From Leptofilum sp041748655 (GTDB taxonomy: Bacteria > Chloroflexota > Anaerolineae > Promineifilales > Promineifilaceae), in the NCBI GenBank assembly GCA_041748655.1, contig JBGTCV010000119.1, positions 1 through 64,000 of the forward strand: DNA of 64,000 nt, in the 5' to 3' direction. The stretch's first letter is position 1; the number at the start of each line of letters is the position of its first letter. This document shows, piece after piece, positions 8,349 through 17,930 of this stretch. Both the position numbers and the translations under genes were made by a program. The notes beneath the pieces were generated by a model. It saw only the letters and a list, made by a program, of their open reading frames with translations. It made no database searches and was not told where the DNA came from.

Positions 8349-8846
8349 TCAATCTTTATTTACCTGGTCGTACCCCTCAGCCCAACCTCTTGAACCAGTG
8401 GGACGCTTACCCATGCCCTCTGCCCAGCCTTCGGACTGGTCATGAGGTTCGCCCATGCCTTCGGCCCAGCCAGCCGATTCATGGCTGCGTTCCTCGGTAA
8501 ACCCTTGCAGCCAGCCCAGCGCAACCTTTTCTTCATGATGAATACGCTGCGCTGTAAGTAAAAAAGCTTGTCGGAATCTGGCCAGGCGTTCATTTAAGGC
8601 CGATTGGCTTTCCAGCCACTCCTTTGACCCGCCTTCCGCCATTGCCTGAACTCGAATCTGCAACTCTTTGAGCTGCTGCTTTAAAACAGCAACCTGTTCA
8701 TGATACTGTTTTTGAGCCTCTGCTTTAACGGTGTGAATCTCTTTTTCTAATCGATCCACCCCAACGGCCCATTGAGCCAGATGCTCTTCAATCTCTTGCA
8801 CAGTTGCCTTCATCGACACCATAGTTTGTGGAATAGTTGTTGACAT
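8349..8846 (-). CDS. Coiled-coil stress-type protein (sll1863-like) with GWAEG repeats
   Basis: 165 residues. Residues 15-115 form a long amphipathic coiled coil in the style of the cyanobacterial sll1863 stress-response family (EIEEHLAQWAVGVDRLEKEI). The tail holds three copies of S-x-GWAEG: AGWAEGMG, EGWAEGMG and RGWAEGY, spaced by about 13 residues. GGAG sits six bases before the ATG. A CCGGTTT hairpin (8871-8889) lies in the leader. The family link is inferred from the coiled-coil pattern, and no biochemical role is known. No ACGGCCGT copy is present. Confidence 0.6.
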   Translation of the reverse strand: MSTTIPQTMVSMKATVQEIEEHLAQWAVGVDRLEKEIHTVKAEAQKQYHEQVAVLKQQLKELQIRVQAMAEGGSKEWLESQSALNERLARFRQAFLLTAQRIHHEEKVALGWLQGFTEERSHESAGWAEGMGEPHDQSEGWAEGMGKRPTGSRGWAEGYDQVNKD

Positions 8847-9085
8847 GACTTTCTCCTTTCCGAGACCTGGCCGGTTTATGCAAAACCGGTCAGCTCTGCA
8901 GATCTGAACGTACCTGGAATTGACCCATGTAAGGGTAAATCTATTCCAACTATGTCATATAAAGCATATAACAACTATAACCATGGGTATAGAATTAAGG
9001 CATATTTGAAGTATGAAATTTGCTGCGTTTTGTGCAGCATCAACGAATTTGGCGTTTTGGACATGCAGATCACAACTAAAATGGT
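8847..9085. promoter_or_regulatory. AT-rich leader of the coiled-coil gene
   Basis: A stem CCGGTTT/AAACCGG at 8871-8889 lies just upstream of the ribosome site. Beyond it is an AT-rich stretch (8935-9010) with TATG/CATA words that could hold promoters. No gene is seen, and no specific operator can be named. Confidence 0.3.
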
Positions 9086-9182
9086 CTAACTTGCTTCATG
9101 CCCAAGCCGTTGGCGTAGTTCTTGCAGCACTTTTTGCGCCGCCAGCGGGGGTGATGCCGCCGATGATGTTGGAACGGCCGTA
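9086..9182 (-). pseudogene. Degenerate copy of the methylmalonyl-CoA mutase 3' end
   Basis: On the minus strand the sequence encodes GRSNIIGG-I-TPA and, after a frame change, AAQKVLQELRQRLGHEAS and a stop. The true mutase at 10442 has GRSDIMVVIGGVIPA followed later by AAQKVLQELKNRLGHEG. The remnant therefore carries the mutase C-terminal cobalamin-domain end with an internal deletion of about 25 codons. It abuts the stop codon of the vapC-like gene. It is one of three mutase tails within 1.5 kb. Confidence 0.65.
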
Positions 9183-9183
9183 C

Positions 9184-9603
9184 CTATTTCTTCTCCCGCG
9201 TAAGCGTCTGGATTTTAACCTTGTCGGACAACAGCGTAAGTTCCGGATCGCCAGTCGTTAAGGTTGCATCTAGCTCTATGGCAGCAGCAGCGGCAAAGGC
9301 ATCGGCGTAGGAGAGTGGATAAGCCATTTTTAAGTGTACGGCAGCTAAAACGCGCGGTTCGTCAGCTTGAATGATTTGGATCGGCAGCCGTTTGACCCGT
9401 TCTAAAAAGTCATCTGCTGTCTGGCTGCCCCGACTGCGTCCTACAATGTAATAAATCTCGCCCAAATTGATGATTGAAAGCGCCAAAAAAGCATGACCTT
9501 CAGCGGCCTTTTGTAAAAGTTGTTCGACCTCATCTGATGCGGGCTGCTCTTTGTTTAATAAGGCAATCAAGGCCCAGCTATCCAGAACGAAGCGACTGTT
9601 CAA
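9184..9603 (-). CDS. vapC: PIN-domain ribonuclease toxin (VapC-like)
   Basis: 139 residues with the four acidic PIN residues in place: D8 (FVLDSW), E49 (NLGEIY), D101 (SYADAF) and D119 (TGDPE). VapC toxins cleave tRNA or rRNA and are held inactive by the cognate antitoxin. The start is TTG at 9603, supported by GGGAG seven bases upstream. It overlaps the antitoxin gene by 26 bp, the usual antitoxin-first order with translational coupling. Cellular target unknown. No ACGGCCGT inside. Confidence 0.88.
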   Translation of the reverse strand: MNSRFVLDSWALIALLNKEQPASDEVEQLLQKAAEGHAFLALSIINLGEIYYIVGRSRGSQTADDFLERVKRLPIQIIQADEPRVLAAVHLKMAYPLSYADAFAAAAAIELDATLTTGDPELTLLSDKVKIQTLTREKK

Positions 9604-9850
9604 GTTGTTGCTCCCTTTTTGTTTCCTGCTTACGTTCTGCCTCTAGCTCATCTGTTAAGCTCATTCCGTGAACAATTTGCCTTAGTTCGGTCAGGATTTG
9701 CTGTAACTCTTTTTGCTTTAACATCGGTTGTAGAATAATTTTGCCATCAACAATATCAACTTCAAACTCTGCACCTGGTCTCAACTGAAGCTCTTGCCTT
9801 ATATGTTTTGGCAGTACCAACTGCCCCTTTGATGATAATTTGACAGACAT
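9578..9850 (-). CDS. vapB: AbrB/SpoVT-fold antitoxin
   Basis: 90 residues. The N-terminal swapped-hairpin DNA-binding fold is clear: MSVKLSSKGQLVLPKHIRQE, then LRPGAEFEVDIVDGKIIL. The charged C-terminal helix should wrap the PIN toxin. Such antitoxins repress their own operon, with the toxin as corepressor. The AT-rich region upstream (9851-9930) would hold promoter and operator. The tail overlaps vapC. Confidence 0.87.
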   Translation of the reverse strand: MSVKLSSKGQLVLPKHIRQELQLRPGAEFEVDIVDGKIILQPMLKQKELQQILTELRQIVHGMSLTDELEAERKQETKREQQLEQSLRSG

Positions 9851-9932
9851 AGCTCACATTTCCTAAATATTCTTACTTTTCGCTCGCATGTAAGACATTC
9901 TAAGCTTTTTTGAGTGAAAGGTCAAAGTCAAA

Positions 9933-10250
9933 TTACGGATGTCCAAGCCGATTTTTGAGTTCTTGCAGCACTTTCTGAACGGCGACGGGGATGACGGTGC
10001 CGGGGCCAAAAATGGTGATTTCGTGGGAGAGTAATTCTTCAACGGTGGTGAGTACGGCCGTTCCCAATCCAGCGTCCAAGAGAGCATTCAACAGCCACTG
10101 GCTGTTTTCCGGGGTTGCTTCGATCAAGATATCCAGATCAAAGGTGGCACGGGGGACACCATGCAAAATGGCGGCGATACTGCCAATTACCACATATTTA
10201 ACGTTATGCTTTTGAAAGGACGCGAATACGCCCTGCAACCGGTTTAACAT
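9933..10250 (-). CDS. Nucleotidyltransferase domain with a mutase-derived C-terminus
   Basis: Residues 1-75 form a small pol-beta-type nucleotidyltransferase: YVVIGSIAAILHG (the GS motif) and FDLDILIE (the D-x-D metal pair). The last 27 residues, IFGPGTVIPVAVQKVLQELK and NRLGHP, are almost identical to the C-terminus of the methylmalonyl-CoA mutase encoded just upstream, and the DNA is nearly identical too (9935-10010 against 10450-10517). The gene is thus a chimera. It overlaps the partner gene by 47 bp. Whether it still works is open, since the normal second half of the domain is replaced. Confidence 0.75.
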   Translation of the reverse strand: MLNRLQGVFASFQKHNVKYVVIGSIAAILHGVPRATFDLDILIEATPENSQWLLNALLDAGLGTAVLTTVEELLSHEITIFGPGTVIPVAVQKVLQELKNRLGHP

Positions 10251-10404
10251 CTTTGCTTTCCAAAATTCCAGGATTGGCGCTGAGGATCATGTCTGTGAAC
10301 ATGCAGAGCATTTCCATACGCTCTTCAAGGGGTAAGGATTGAAACCAGCGGGCTTTGGCCTCTGGCGTTTCGTCACTGCGACTGTGTGAAACTGTTTTTT
10401 CCAT
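10204..10404 (-). CDS. Small partner protein of the nucleotidyltransferase
   Basis: 66 residues with the recurring pattern ETPEAKARWFQSLPLEERME...GRIRVLS. Proteins of this type are commonly encoded directly ahead of stand-alone nucleotidyltransferases, an arrangement resembling toxin-antitoxin pairs. The 47-bp overlap with the next gene points to coupled translation. Function not established. Confidence 0.65.
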   Translation of the reverse strand: MEKTVSHSRSDETPEAKARWFQSLPLEERMEMLCMFTDMILSANPGILESKDVKPVAGRIRVLSKA

Positions 10405-10441
10405 GCGCCTATTTTACCATAGAACCAAACATGCAGATTGT

Positions 10442-12592
<2,151 letters not shown>

Positions 12593-12684
12593 GTTGGTGA
12601 CTCCAAAGAAATGGGACGCAGATGACGCAGATTTTGGCATGGTTCATTTTGCGATAAGCTAGCTTTACAAATTAGTTTTGCCCC

Positions 12685-12761
12685 TGTCATTCCGAGGAGT
12701 CTTCGACGAGGAATCTTTCTCCTCTGAATTAGAAAGATTCCTCGGAGGACCTCGGAATGAC
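12685..12761. repeat. GTCATTCC...GGAATGAC palindromic repeat
   Basis: An imperfect 77-bp palindrome, GTCATTCCGAGG to CCTCGGAATGAC, with inner arms GAATCTTTCTCC and AGAAAGATTC. Relatives are inside the MITE (3123-3240) and at 35037-35173, 37787-37866 and 37930-38056. It lies between the mutase and reductase genes. Confidence 0.65.
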
Positions 12762-12809
12762 ATTGAAGTACTTTGTAAAGGACGTTTTCCTCTTTTTGAA
12801 CCATGCCTC

Positions 12810-13667
12810 TTAAACAAACAATGGTTCCATGTCGATGTTTTGCATTTTTTCGGTGAGGGTTGCTTGAGGAACGGCCGTATCCACCCTGTCCGCCGCCGCC
12901 AACATCATCGGCAGTAAAGTCGTGTCCCCCACCGTATTCAGGAAGACGCCGGGACGGCACAGAACCCACTGCACCGCCAGATCAATCTCCGCCTGGGTGC
13001 TGAACGGCTCGTACCAGGTGGTGTGGGTTTTGGGCTTGTCGCCCCAGGGGCCTTTGGACAGCGCTTTGATCGTTTGCACCGCCACGTTTTTTGCTTGGCA
13101 AACGGCCATCAGCTGCTCAAATTCGGCCGCGTACTGCGCATTTTGCATCATGGTCGGGTTGTAGGGCAGCAGCACCGAATCAAAATCGAACCGTTCCAGG
13201 CTCTTGAGGTGCATCTCGGCCACGTTCACGCCGTGTCCGGTGACGCCCAAGAAGCGCACCAGCCCCTGCTCCCGCGCCTCGATAAACGCTTCCAGCGCCC
13301 CGCCCGGCCCCATCGCCGTCTCCCACTCATCCGGCTCCACCAGAATATGCATCTGCCACAAATCCACATGGTCGGTTTGCATCCGCTCCAGCGACTTGTG
13401 CAGCTCATCTTTGGCGGCCTGATAGGTGCGCTTTTCGGTTTTGGTGGCCAGAAAAAACTGGTCGCGATGTTTTTGCAGCCAGGGGGCAATGCGTAATTCA
13501 GCGTCGCCGTAGGAAGCGGCCGTATCCAGGTGATTCACGCCATACTCAAACAACAAATCCAGCATCCGGTCGGCTTCCGCCTGCGTCACCGACCAGAGCG
13601 CAGCCGCGCCAAACAAGGTGCGGCTGCTGTTGTGTCCCGTTCTGCCAAAAGGAATTTTTTCAATCAT
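12810..13667 (-). CDS. Aldo/keto reductase
   Basis: 285 residues of the AKR (beta/alpha)8 fold. The catalytic set is visible as HLDTAASYGDAE (Asp and Tyr) and FFLATKTEKR (Lys), with DLWQMH providing the usual His strand. It is an NADPH-dependent carbonyl reductase of unknown substrate. GGAG precedes the start at 13667. It sits between the mutase subunit genes, 39 bp after the small subunit and in the same direction, so it is likely cotranscribed. This is an unusual place for an AKR. ACGGCCGT occurs near the C-terminus (Asp-Thr-Ala-Val). Confidence 0.87.
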   Translation of the reverse strand: MIEKIPFGRTGHNSSRTLFGAAALWSVTQAEADRMLDLLFEYGVNHLDTAASYGDAELRIAPWLQKHRDQFFLATKTEKRTYQAAKDELHKSLERMQTDHVDLWQMHILVEPDEWETAMGPGGALEAFIEAREQGLVRFLGVTGHGVNVAEMHLKSLERFDFDSVLLPYNPTMMQNAQYAAEFEQLMAVCQAKNVAVQTIKALSKGPWGDKPKTHTTWYEPFSTQAEIDLAVQWVLCRPGVFLNTVGDTTLLPMMLAAADRVDTAVPQATLTEKMQNIDMEPLFV

Positions 13668-13706
13668 GATTTTTCTCCCATTGTAGAGATTGAATCAATC
13701 TTTACA

Positions 13707-15707
13707 TTAGATATATTTTTCTTGCAGCCAATGGTTGAGCGCCAGGCAATCTGCGCCGAGGTAGATGAAGGCGTCGATGCCAGCGGCCTTGTGGGCTTCA
13801 ATTTGCTCTTTGGGATAGCCCGCCAGGATGACGACGGCATCTGGCTGCTGCGCTTTGATCGCCTGCACCAGCGGCGGCACGATTTCCGGGTAGGTGTCGT
13901 CGGTGGCGCAGATGACTACCGCTTTGGCACCGGATTCGAGGGCGGCGCTGGCGGCAGCTTCCGGTGAATCAAACCCGCCTGAATCAATAAGTTCAAAGCC
14001 GCCCACCTCAAAAAAGCTGCGGGCGAACTCTGCGCGGGTCTTGTGCTGCCGCAGCAGCCCCATGTTGGCCAGGAAGATTTGCGGTGGATGTCCGTGTGTT
14101 TTAGCATATTCGTTGGCCCAGTTGCGCAGCTGGACAAATGGATCGTCGGCGCGGAACGGCCGTAACCGTTCCACCTCAATCACCTCTGCCGCAGCAAACA
14201 GTGCTTCACTCAATTGTTCTAACGTCGCCCCCGCTTTGGCTGCAGCAACTGCCCGCGCCATCTGGTTTGTTGGCTCAGCAGAAGCCAGGTCGGCCAATGC
14301 TGCTTGGGGATCGCGTTCTTCTTTGCGCGTCAACAGGATGCCTCCACTTTCTGGGGTGGGCAGCGGCTTTTCGCCGACGTTGGGGTACATGTTGGTGCCT
14401 ACCATGACAGATTTTCGGGTCGCCAAGTTGTTTTGTCGAGATGCGGCCGTTTCCCCAATTTGCTGCTGGATCGTGCCTGCTTGCAGCGCAGCCACCACGC
14501 CGCCCGCCGCTTCAATTTCCTGGAACAGCGCCCAGCCGCGCTGCGCCAGTTCCTCGGTCAAATATTCCACCAGGTAAGAACCGCCCGCTGGATCGAGCAG
14601 TTGGGCCAGATTCACCTCATCCTGCAGAATGATTTGCACATTGCGGGCAATACGGCGTGAAAAATCGCTGGGCGGGCGCTGCGCGGCATCAAACGGGGTG
14701 ATCTGGATACTGTTGGCCCCGCCGAGGACGGCGGCAAATGCTTCCGTGGTGACGCGCAGCATGTTGACGTGCGGGTCCAGCTGGCTTTTGTTGCTGTCAC
14801 TGGTGCGAGTATGGATGGTGAGCTTTTGCGCCGCTTCATCTCCGCCAAAAGCCTCCATCATCTGCGCCCAGACGCTGCGGGCAGCGCGCAGTTTAGCAAT
14901 GGTCATAAAGAAGTCGCTGTCCAGCCCAAACATCACCAACAGCCGAGGGCCGATCTGGTTGATGTCCAGGCGGCGCTGCCGGAGCTGGCGGATGTGGTGT
15001 ACGGCCGTGGCCAGCATCAGCCCAATTTCCTGCACGGCATGGCCGCCACATTCGCGGTAAAGTGCGGGCATCACAGCCAGAATGCGCCAGTGAGGCGCGT
15101 TTTTAATAGCCCATTGGCTGAGAACGGCCGTTGCATCATACATTGCCTCAAGGGGTTGGCTGCCCTCCCTCGCCAGCCAGGCGACGGGGTCGTGCAGCAG
15201 GCCGCCGCGCAGCTGAGCCAAATCATTGGGACAGGCAGCAGCCAGCAGCGCCAATGTTGGCAAGCCGTACTGACAGGGGATGAAGAGTGGCACCTCGGCC
15301 AGCTGCAAATCTGCCAAAACGGTGCGGACGCGATCAGCGGTGAAGTGGGGTTCAATGGGCCAGGTAACGGCCGTTTGCCCATGAGCCAGATCATGCCGCA
15401 GCTGTTCGTTTAATTTGTGTGGCTCGCTGCCTTCCAGCTGTTGGGCAATAAGCCAGGGTTGGTCGAGGTTCACCTCGCTGCTTGTGCTGCGCCGGTAGGG
15501 GAATTGGCCGGGCGGAGTGGATGGTAAATCGGCCGTGGCCGCCGGACCCAGCAGCGGTTCAATGGGGATGCCTTCGTAGCTCAGGCGGGTCAGCTTTTCA
15601 ACTGGCTTGCCTTTAAGCGAGGCGATGGTGGCCGCGACCCACTCTTCATAGCTGGGCGGGCTGAATTCAGCAAAAAGTGACGTTTCTGGCTGCGGGACAT
15701 CAGTCAT
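13707..15707 (-). CDS. mutA: Methylmalonyl-CoA mutase, small (non-catalytic) subunit
   Basis: 666 residues with the mutase barrel (DPAGGSYLVEYLTEELAQRG, VNMLRVTTEAFAAVLGGANS). The C-terminal cobalamin-like domain ends in EKYI. It lacks the D-x-H-x-x-G motif: the corresponding strand is followed by FFEVGGFELIDSGG. This is what is expected of the structural subunit of heterodimeric mutases. GGAGA precedes the ATG at 15707. It is the first gene of the mutA-AKR-mutB unit. A heptamer hairpin (15850-15915) separates it from the glycosyltransferase. Confidence 0.92.
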   Translation of the reverse strand: MTDVPQPETSLFAEFSPPSYEEWVAATIASLKGKPVEKLTRLSYEGIPIEPLLGPAATADLPSTPPGQFPYRRSTSSEVNLDQPWLIAQQLEGSEPHKLNEQLRHDLAHGQTAVTWPIEPHFTADRVRTVLADLQLAEVPLFIPCQYGLPTLALLAAACPNDLAQLRGGLLHDPVAWLAREGSQPLEAMYDATAVLSQWAIKNAPHWRILAVMPALYRECGGHAVQEIGLMLATAVHHIRQLRQRRLDINQIGPRLLVMFGLDSDFFMTIAKLRAARSVWAQMMEAFGGDEAAQKLTIHTRTSDSNKSQLDPHVNMLRVTTEAFAAVLGGANSIQITPFDAAQRPPSDFSRRIARNVQIILQDEVNLAQLLDPAGGSYLVEYLTEELAQRGWALFQEIEAAGGVVAALQAGTIQQQIGETAASRQNNLATRKSVMVGTNMYPNVGEKPLPTPESGGILLTRKEERDPQAALADLASAEPTNQMARAVAAAKAGATLEQLSEALFAAAEVIEVERLRPFRADDPFVQLRNWANEYAKTHGHPPQIFLANMGLLRQHKTRAEFARSFFEVGGFELIDSGGFDSPEAAASAALESGAKAVVICATDDTYPEIVPPLVQAIKAQQPDAVVILAGYPKEQIEAHKAAGIDAFIYLGADCLALNHWLQEKYI

Positions 15708-15849
15708 GAACGATCTCTCCCTGTGCGGCGTGACGGGGTGGATTTGGGGAAAGTTGTATTACGCCGCTGATTCTTGACTGTATTGTACAGGGGTATCGTT
15801 TCTGGCTCAATCTGCAGCGGTAAGATCCTTTGGGTTTGGCAGCAGAGGG

Positions 15850-15915
15850 AGTGAAAAGTAGTGAGTGAAAAGTGAAAAGAGGTTCACTTATTACTTTTCA
15901 CTATTCACTTTTTAC
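15850..15915. repeat. Heptanucleotide-repeat hairpin
   Basis: Tandem units AGTGAAA, AGTAGTG, AGTGAAA, AGTGAAA on one arm, and an inverted run of CACTTATTACTTTTCACT type on the other. It lies at the end of the glycosyltransferase gene, whose stop is at 15912-15914. Same class as 22909-22980. Confidence 0.75.
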
Positions 15916-17168
15916 TGGCTTGCGGCAGCAACTGCTTTGTTGAAGACGCCAACGGCCGTCACCACATCCGCTGCTGCTTCATACCCACTCGATTCGCGGA
16001 ACGAACGGCCGATTCGTTCCGCGTTTTGACGATAGCTGTCATCTGTCAGTACTTCGTCCAGGGCGTGGCGAAGTTCTGTGATGGTGGTACGGCCGTAGGG
16101 CGGACGATCCCCCAGCACGATGGCGGTGCCCTGTCGAGCTGCCTGGCGTGCATTCATCGTCTGTTCCATCTGCTGCGGAATGACCACCAGCGGCACACCG
16201 TAGTAAAGCCCTTCGTTGATGCTGTTCATGCCTCCGTGCGTGATGAAGGCAGCCACACGCGGCAGCAGTTCCAGCTGGGGCACAAAGTTGCATACAATAA
16301 AGTTGTCGGGAATCGGACCCAGCGCAACGATATCGGTCATGCGCCCGGCGGACAGCACAAACTGGCCCGGATGATCGGCAAAAGTGGCAAAGGCTATGCG
16401 ATAGAAGTCGGCTTTGTTGTGGTAAATGGTGCCCAGCGAGAGGTAGATGAGAGGACGGCCGTCTGCCAGCCGGTGCCAGGGGAAATCGGCCGTTTCGCGG
16501 GCTGCGCTGTTGATTGATGGACCGACAAAGTGGAATGACTCATCAATGAAATCGGTCTCCGGCTGGAACTCCCGCGATGTGTAAACAATATTGGTGTCGC
16601 TGATGGCCGGGAAGATTTGGGGGTAGGGAAAAGCGCCTGGTCCATAGGTGCGCAGTAGCTGACGCCGCTTGCCAATGATGGCTGGCAGTGCAGGCAGGGC
16701 TTGCCCCACCAAAGCCAGGCCGTCGCACAGATTAATCATCCCCTTGACGCCTTCCGCCACAAACGTGGTGATGGAGGCCACCGACGGTATCTCCAGCAGC
16801 TGCGCTGCCTGCATTCCCCAGAGGCAAATGGAATCAAAAACCACCAGATCAGGCTGTTCCCGACGCAGCTCTTCCAGCAGCCAGGGCAGCAGTCGCTGGC
16901 TTTGACCCAGCACCCATACGCTAACCTGGGGCAGACTTTTGGCTTTTTCTGCCAGGGCTTCGGCCGTAGGCTGGGGGTCGGGATACGGCCGAAATTTTGC
17001 ACCACTCTTCGTAATTTGCGGCTCAAACTCGGTATTGTTGTAATAAATCACGTGATGGCCACGCCGGTTTAGTTCTGAGACCAGGGCCAGCGTTGGATTA
17101 ACATGCCCGTGCCCTGGAACATTTAAAAATACAATTTTCATGGGGTAGAAGTCCGTTATCAGCTTCAT
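15912..17168 (-). CDS. MGT-type (UDP-glucuronosyl-like) glycosyltransferase
   Basis: About 418 residues, GT-B fold, glycosyltransferase family 1. The N-terminal half begins MKIVFLNVPGHGHVNPTLAL, the acceptor-domain signature of macrolide-type glycosyltransferases. The C-terminal half holds ITHGGMNSINEGLYYGVPLV, the nucleotide-sugar-binding signature with His and Gly residues, and the PQQMEQ-N motif. The start at 17168 is chosen because it forms an ATGA overlap with the upstream gene; a second ATG nine codons in (17141) is closer to family starts. Acceptor unknown; members glycosylate lipids, carotenoids and macrolides. No carotenoid gene is near. Confidence 0.88.
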   Translation of the reverse strand: MKLITDFYPMKIVFLNVPGHGHVNPTLALVSELNRRGHHVIYYNNTEFEPQITKSGAKFRPYPDPQPTAEALAEKAKSLPQVSVWVLGQSQRLLPWLLEELRREQPDLVVFDSICLWGMQAAQLLEIPSVASITTFVAEGVKGMINLCDGLALVGQALPALPAIIGKRRQLLRTYGPGAFPYPQIFPAISDTNIVYTSREFQPETDFIDESFHFVGPSINSAARETADFPWHRLADGRPLIYLSLGTIYHNKADFYRIAFATFADHPGQFVLSAGRMTDIVALGPIPDNFIVCNFVPQLELLPRVAAFITHGGMNSINEGLYYGVPLVVIPQQMEQTMNARQAARQGTAIVLGDRPPYGRTTITELRHALDEVLTDDSYRQNAERIGRSFRESSGYEAAADVVTAVGVFNKAVAAASQ

Positions 17169-17680
17169 GATGTTTTCCGGCTGGCGGTAAAGAAGGCAAT
17201 AATCAGAGCGGGAATGATCATGCCGGGCAGCGCGGGCCATGATTCGCGCAGATGAAAGGCATAATCATCATTGCCAGCCAGTCCTTCCGTGCCAGGGATA
17301 ATGGCAAATTTGGGTTTGAGTGTTAATAGACAGACCCAATCAATAATGACCAGATCAAACAGCCAAAAGTAAAGCAGTAGGCCATAAGCCTGCCAGAAAG
17401 CCAGTTTAAAGGGCAGGTTTCCATCACGTTGACGTTTCAGCTGCAGATTGGAATGCACTATGCCACCAAACAGAATTAGCATAAAGGAGATTCCACACAA
17501 CACTGTTTGCCATTTTGTTTTGGCATTTTTGGGACCGGCTTTCTCACGAATGTCGGCTGGTGCGTCATGCACCCAGATCATTGGATTGACATAAAGCGAA
17601 GAAAAAACGATAGCGGCTACACCACCATTGATAACCGAACCGTTTAGGAGAAGGTGTTTGATAGGATTTTTTTCTAACAT
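17165..17680 (-). CDS. Four-TM membrane protein, coupled to the glycosyltransferase
   Basis: Not recognised by name. 171 residues with hydrophobic segments near 12-30, 62-82, 95-120 and 145-165. ATG at 17680 has GAGG eight bases upstream. The stop overlaps the start of the glycosyltransferase as ATGA, so the two are translationally coupled, and it may present or modify the lipid acceptor. An 8-bp inverted repeat (17698-17717) lies directly upstream. It has no ACGGCCGT copy, and its GC content looks lower than its neighbours, which may mean transfer. Confidence 0.7.
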   Translation of the reverse strand: MLEKNPIKHLLLNGSVINGGVAAIVFSSLYVNPMIWVHDAPADIREKAGPKNAKTKWQTVLCGISFMLILFGGIVHSNLQLKRQRDGNLPFKLAFWQAYGLLLYFWLFDLVIIDWVCLLTLKPKFAIIPGTEGLAGNDDYAFHLRESWPALPGMIIPALIIAFFTASRKTS

Positions 17681-17697
17681 GGGCAATACCTCAGAAT

Positions 17698-17717
17698 AAT
17701 TTAGATATGTCTAAATT
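17698..17717. promoter_or_regulatory. Perfect inverted repeat upstream of the membrane protein/glycosyltransferase pair
   Basis: AATTTAGA (17698-17705), TATG, TCTAAATT (17710-17717): eight-base arms with a four-base centre, 18 bp ahead of the start codon. Its size and position fit a dimeric repressor operator. No regulator gene is adjacent, so the binding protein is unknown. Confidence 0.5.
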
Positions 17718-17771
17718 ATAAATAAGACAAAACAAATGTCAACTACTGATTACAGCCGTGGTTTCCTCACC

Positions 17772-17861
17772 CCTAACTTTGGTTAGGGATTCCCTCCACC
17801 CATTTGGCAGCCCGTTTTCTGCCCTATGGCGGCTGTGGTAACGGCCGTTCCCGCCTATTCT
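17772..17861 (+). promoter_or_regulatory. Promoter-like module, copy 1
   Basis: CCTAACTTTGGTTAGG (17772-17787) is a palindrome with six-base arms. GGCTGTGG starts 59 bp after its first base (17831), followed by TAACGGCCGT and then TATTCT at 17856, 25 bp after GGCTGTGG. The same spacing is found at 28483-28572 and 33330-33419. TATTCT fits a -10 element, and the palindrome would sit near -95, as an activator site. Confidence 0.65.
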
Positions 17862-17930
17862 ATCCCCTAAAGCACGAAACAATTTTCAGGCAGCCGCAGG
17901 CGTGCTGCCCAACAAGGAGACAGATAAGGC

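Noticed and set aside
9013..9261. 82-codon plus-strand frame
   Set aside because: Overlaps the mutase remnant and the vapC end in antisense, and shows no signal of its own.
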